A stretch of 5,630 nt of DNA, taken from an uncultured Eubacteriales bacterium (GTDB lineage: Bacteria > Bacillota > Clostridia > Lachnospirales > Lachnospiraceae). The translations under genes were made by a program, and so were the position numbers. The notes below the pieces were generated by a model. The model saw nothing but the letters and a program-made list of their open reading frames with translations. It ran no database searches and was not told the origin of the DNA. The stretch lies in assembly GCA_900313765.1 (NCBI GenBank), contig OMSN01000116.1, forward strand, positions 1 to 5,630. Direction: 5' to 3'. This document shows positions 4,990-5,630 of this stretch, piece after piece (position 1 is the first letter of the stretch; the number at the start of each line of letters is the position of its first letter).

Positions 4990-5630
4990 ATGAGTGAAGA
5001 CAGGGGAAGAGAGCAAGTGAATAGAAGGGTGGCCTTCGCTCTGATCTGCCTGGCACTGCTGTGCCCGGTACTGATCTTTGTGAACCTGTGCACCGGGAGC
5101 ACCGGGATCACTGCCGCGGATGTGATGGCGATCCTTGCAGGGAATGCGAAGGATGCGACCGCTGCAAGCATCATCCTGCAGATCCGGTTCCCCAGGGCAG
5201 TTGCAGCCATGATACTGGGCGGGGCACTCGGCCTGTCAGGCTATCTGCTGCAGACCTTTTTCCGAAATCCGATCGCAGGTCCGTTTGTGCTGGGGATCTC
5301 TTCCGGAGCCAGGCTGTTTGTCGCGGTCCTGCTGATCTTCTGTGCGATGCGCTCCGGTGTGCCCAGCAGCTTTTCCCTGATCAGCGCCGCGTTTGCCGGT
5401 GCGCTGCTGTCCATGGCCTTTGTACTGCTCTTCTCAACCCGGATCCGTCGGACCTCGACGCTGATCGTCGCCGGTATCATGATCGGCTACATCTGTTCCG
5501 CGGCGACGGATTTTATCGTGACCTTTGCCGATGATGCGCAGATCGTGAGCCTGCACAACTGGACCAGAGGAAGTCTGTCCGGCATGAACTGGGCAGATGT
5601 GGCTGTGATGAGCGTGCTGACCCTGCTGTG
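4990..5630 (+). CDS. FecCD/BtuC-type ABC transporter permease, N-terminal part (runs off window)
   Basis: An open frame without a stop to the window end encodes about 213 residues of a permease whose family is usually some 330-350 residues long. Hydrophobic segment 1 spans about residues 14-34. The family hallmark follows: RFPRA (66-70), then GGALGLSGYLLQ (77-88), RNPIAGPFVLGISSGA (92-107) and further hydrophobic helices. Such permeases form the membrane channel for B12, haem or siderophore uptake with a binding protein and an ATPase; the binding protein is the gene before it, and the ATPase must lie beyond the window. The start is uncertain: ATG 4984 and ATG 4990 have no strong ribosome site, whereas in-frame GTG 5017 has AGGGGA (5002-5007) about 9 bases upstream. 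ATG 4990 is a compromise. The gap from the previous stop is 9 to 42 bases, so it belongs to the same operon and should share riboswitch control. Confidence 0.9.
   Translation, partial: MSEDRGREQVNRRVAFALICLALLCPVLIFVNLCTGSTGITAADVMAILAGNAKDATAASIILQIRFPRAVAAMILGGALGLSGYLLQTFFRNPIAGPFVLGISSGARLFVAVLLIFCAMRSGVPSSFSLISAAFAGALLSMAFVLLFSTRIRRTSTLIVAGIMIGYICSAATDFIVTFADDAQIVSLHNWTRGSLSGMNWADVAVMSVLTLL

Noticed and set aside
5061..5534. A 157-codon + strand open frame inside the permease gene
   Set aside because: The other + frame has FecCD hallmarks and stays open to the window end; this product is Cys/Arg/Asp-rich with no membrane helices, as expected of an out-of-frame reading.

Overview
The window looks like chromosomal DNA from a moderately high-GC anaerobic Firmicute, most likely a Lachnospiraceae-type gut Clostridium. 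This is inferred from strong AGGAGG-type ribosome sites, a sigma-A-like promoter, a clostridial AmmeMemoRadiSam gene set, exported proteins with Gram-positive-style signal peptides, and a cobalamin riboswitch in front of a secreted CbiK. All genes are on the + strand, and the window is cut at both ends inside genes.

Bases 1-1561 carry the end of an AmmeMemoRadiSam cluster. It consists of the C-terminus of a class III extradiol dioxygenase/MEMO-like protein, an AMMECR1-domain protein and a PflA-like radical SAM enzyme. The three reading frames overlap (TGATG, then 11 bases), so they are almost certainly translationally coupled. The biochemical role of this trio is unknown. A 14-bp perfect hairpin (1575-1609) follows and probably ends the operon.

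Bases 1562-2042 are a regulatory intergenic region. They hold the hairpin, an extended -10 promoter (1614-1642), a cobalamin riboswitch aptamer (1668-1840) with clear B12 box and an 8-bp P1 stem, and a long expression platform. The platform contains a terminator-like hairpin with an interrupted T-rich tract, and a pyrimidine-rich strand able to mask the cbiK ribosome site.

Bases 2043-5630 form the riboswitch-controlled operon. It encodes an exported CbiK-type cobaltochelatase, a 685-residue exported protein with two NEAT-like beta domains fused to a BtuF/FecB-type periplasmic-binding-protein domain, and the first ~213 residues of a FecCD/BtuC-type permease. The ATPase is presumably just downstream. 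The genes read as a B12-repressed surface system that captures a corrinoid, tetrapyrrole or metal chelate and imports it. The unusual part is a chelatase positioned outside the membrane. The substrate cannot be settled from the sequence.
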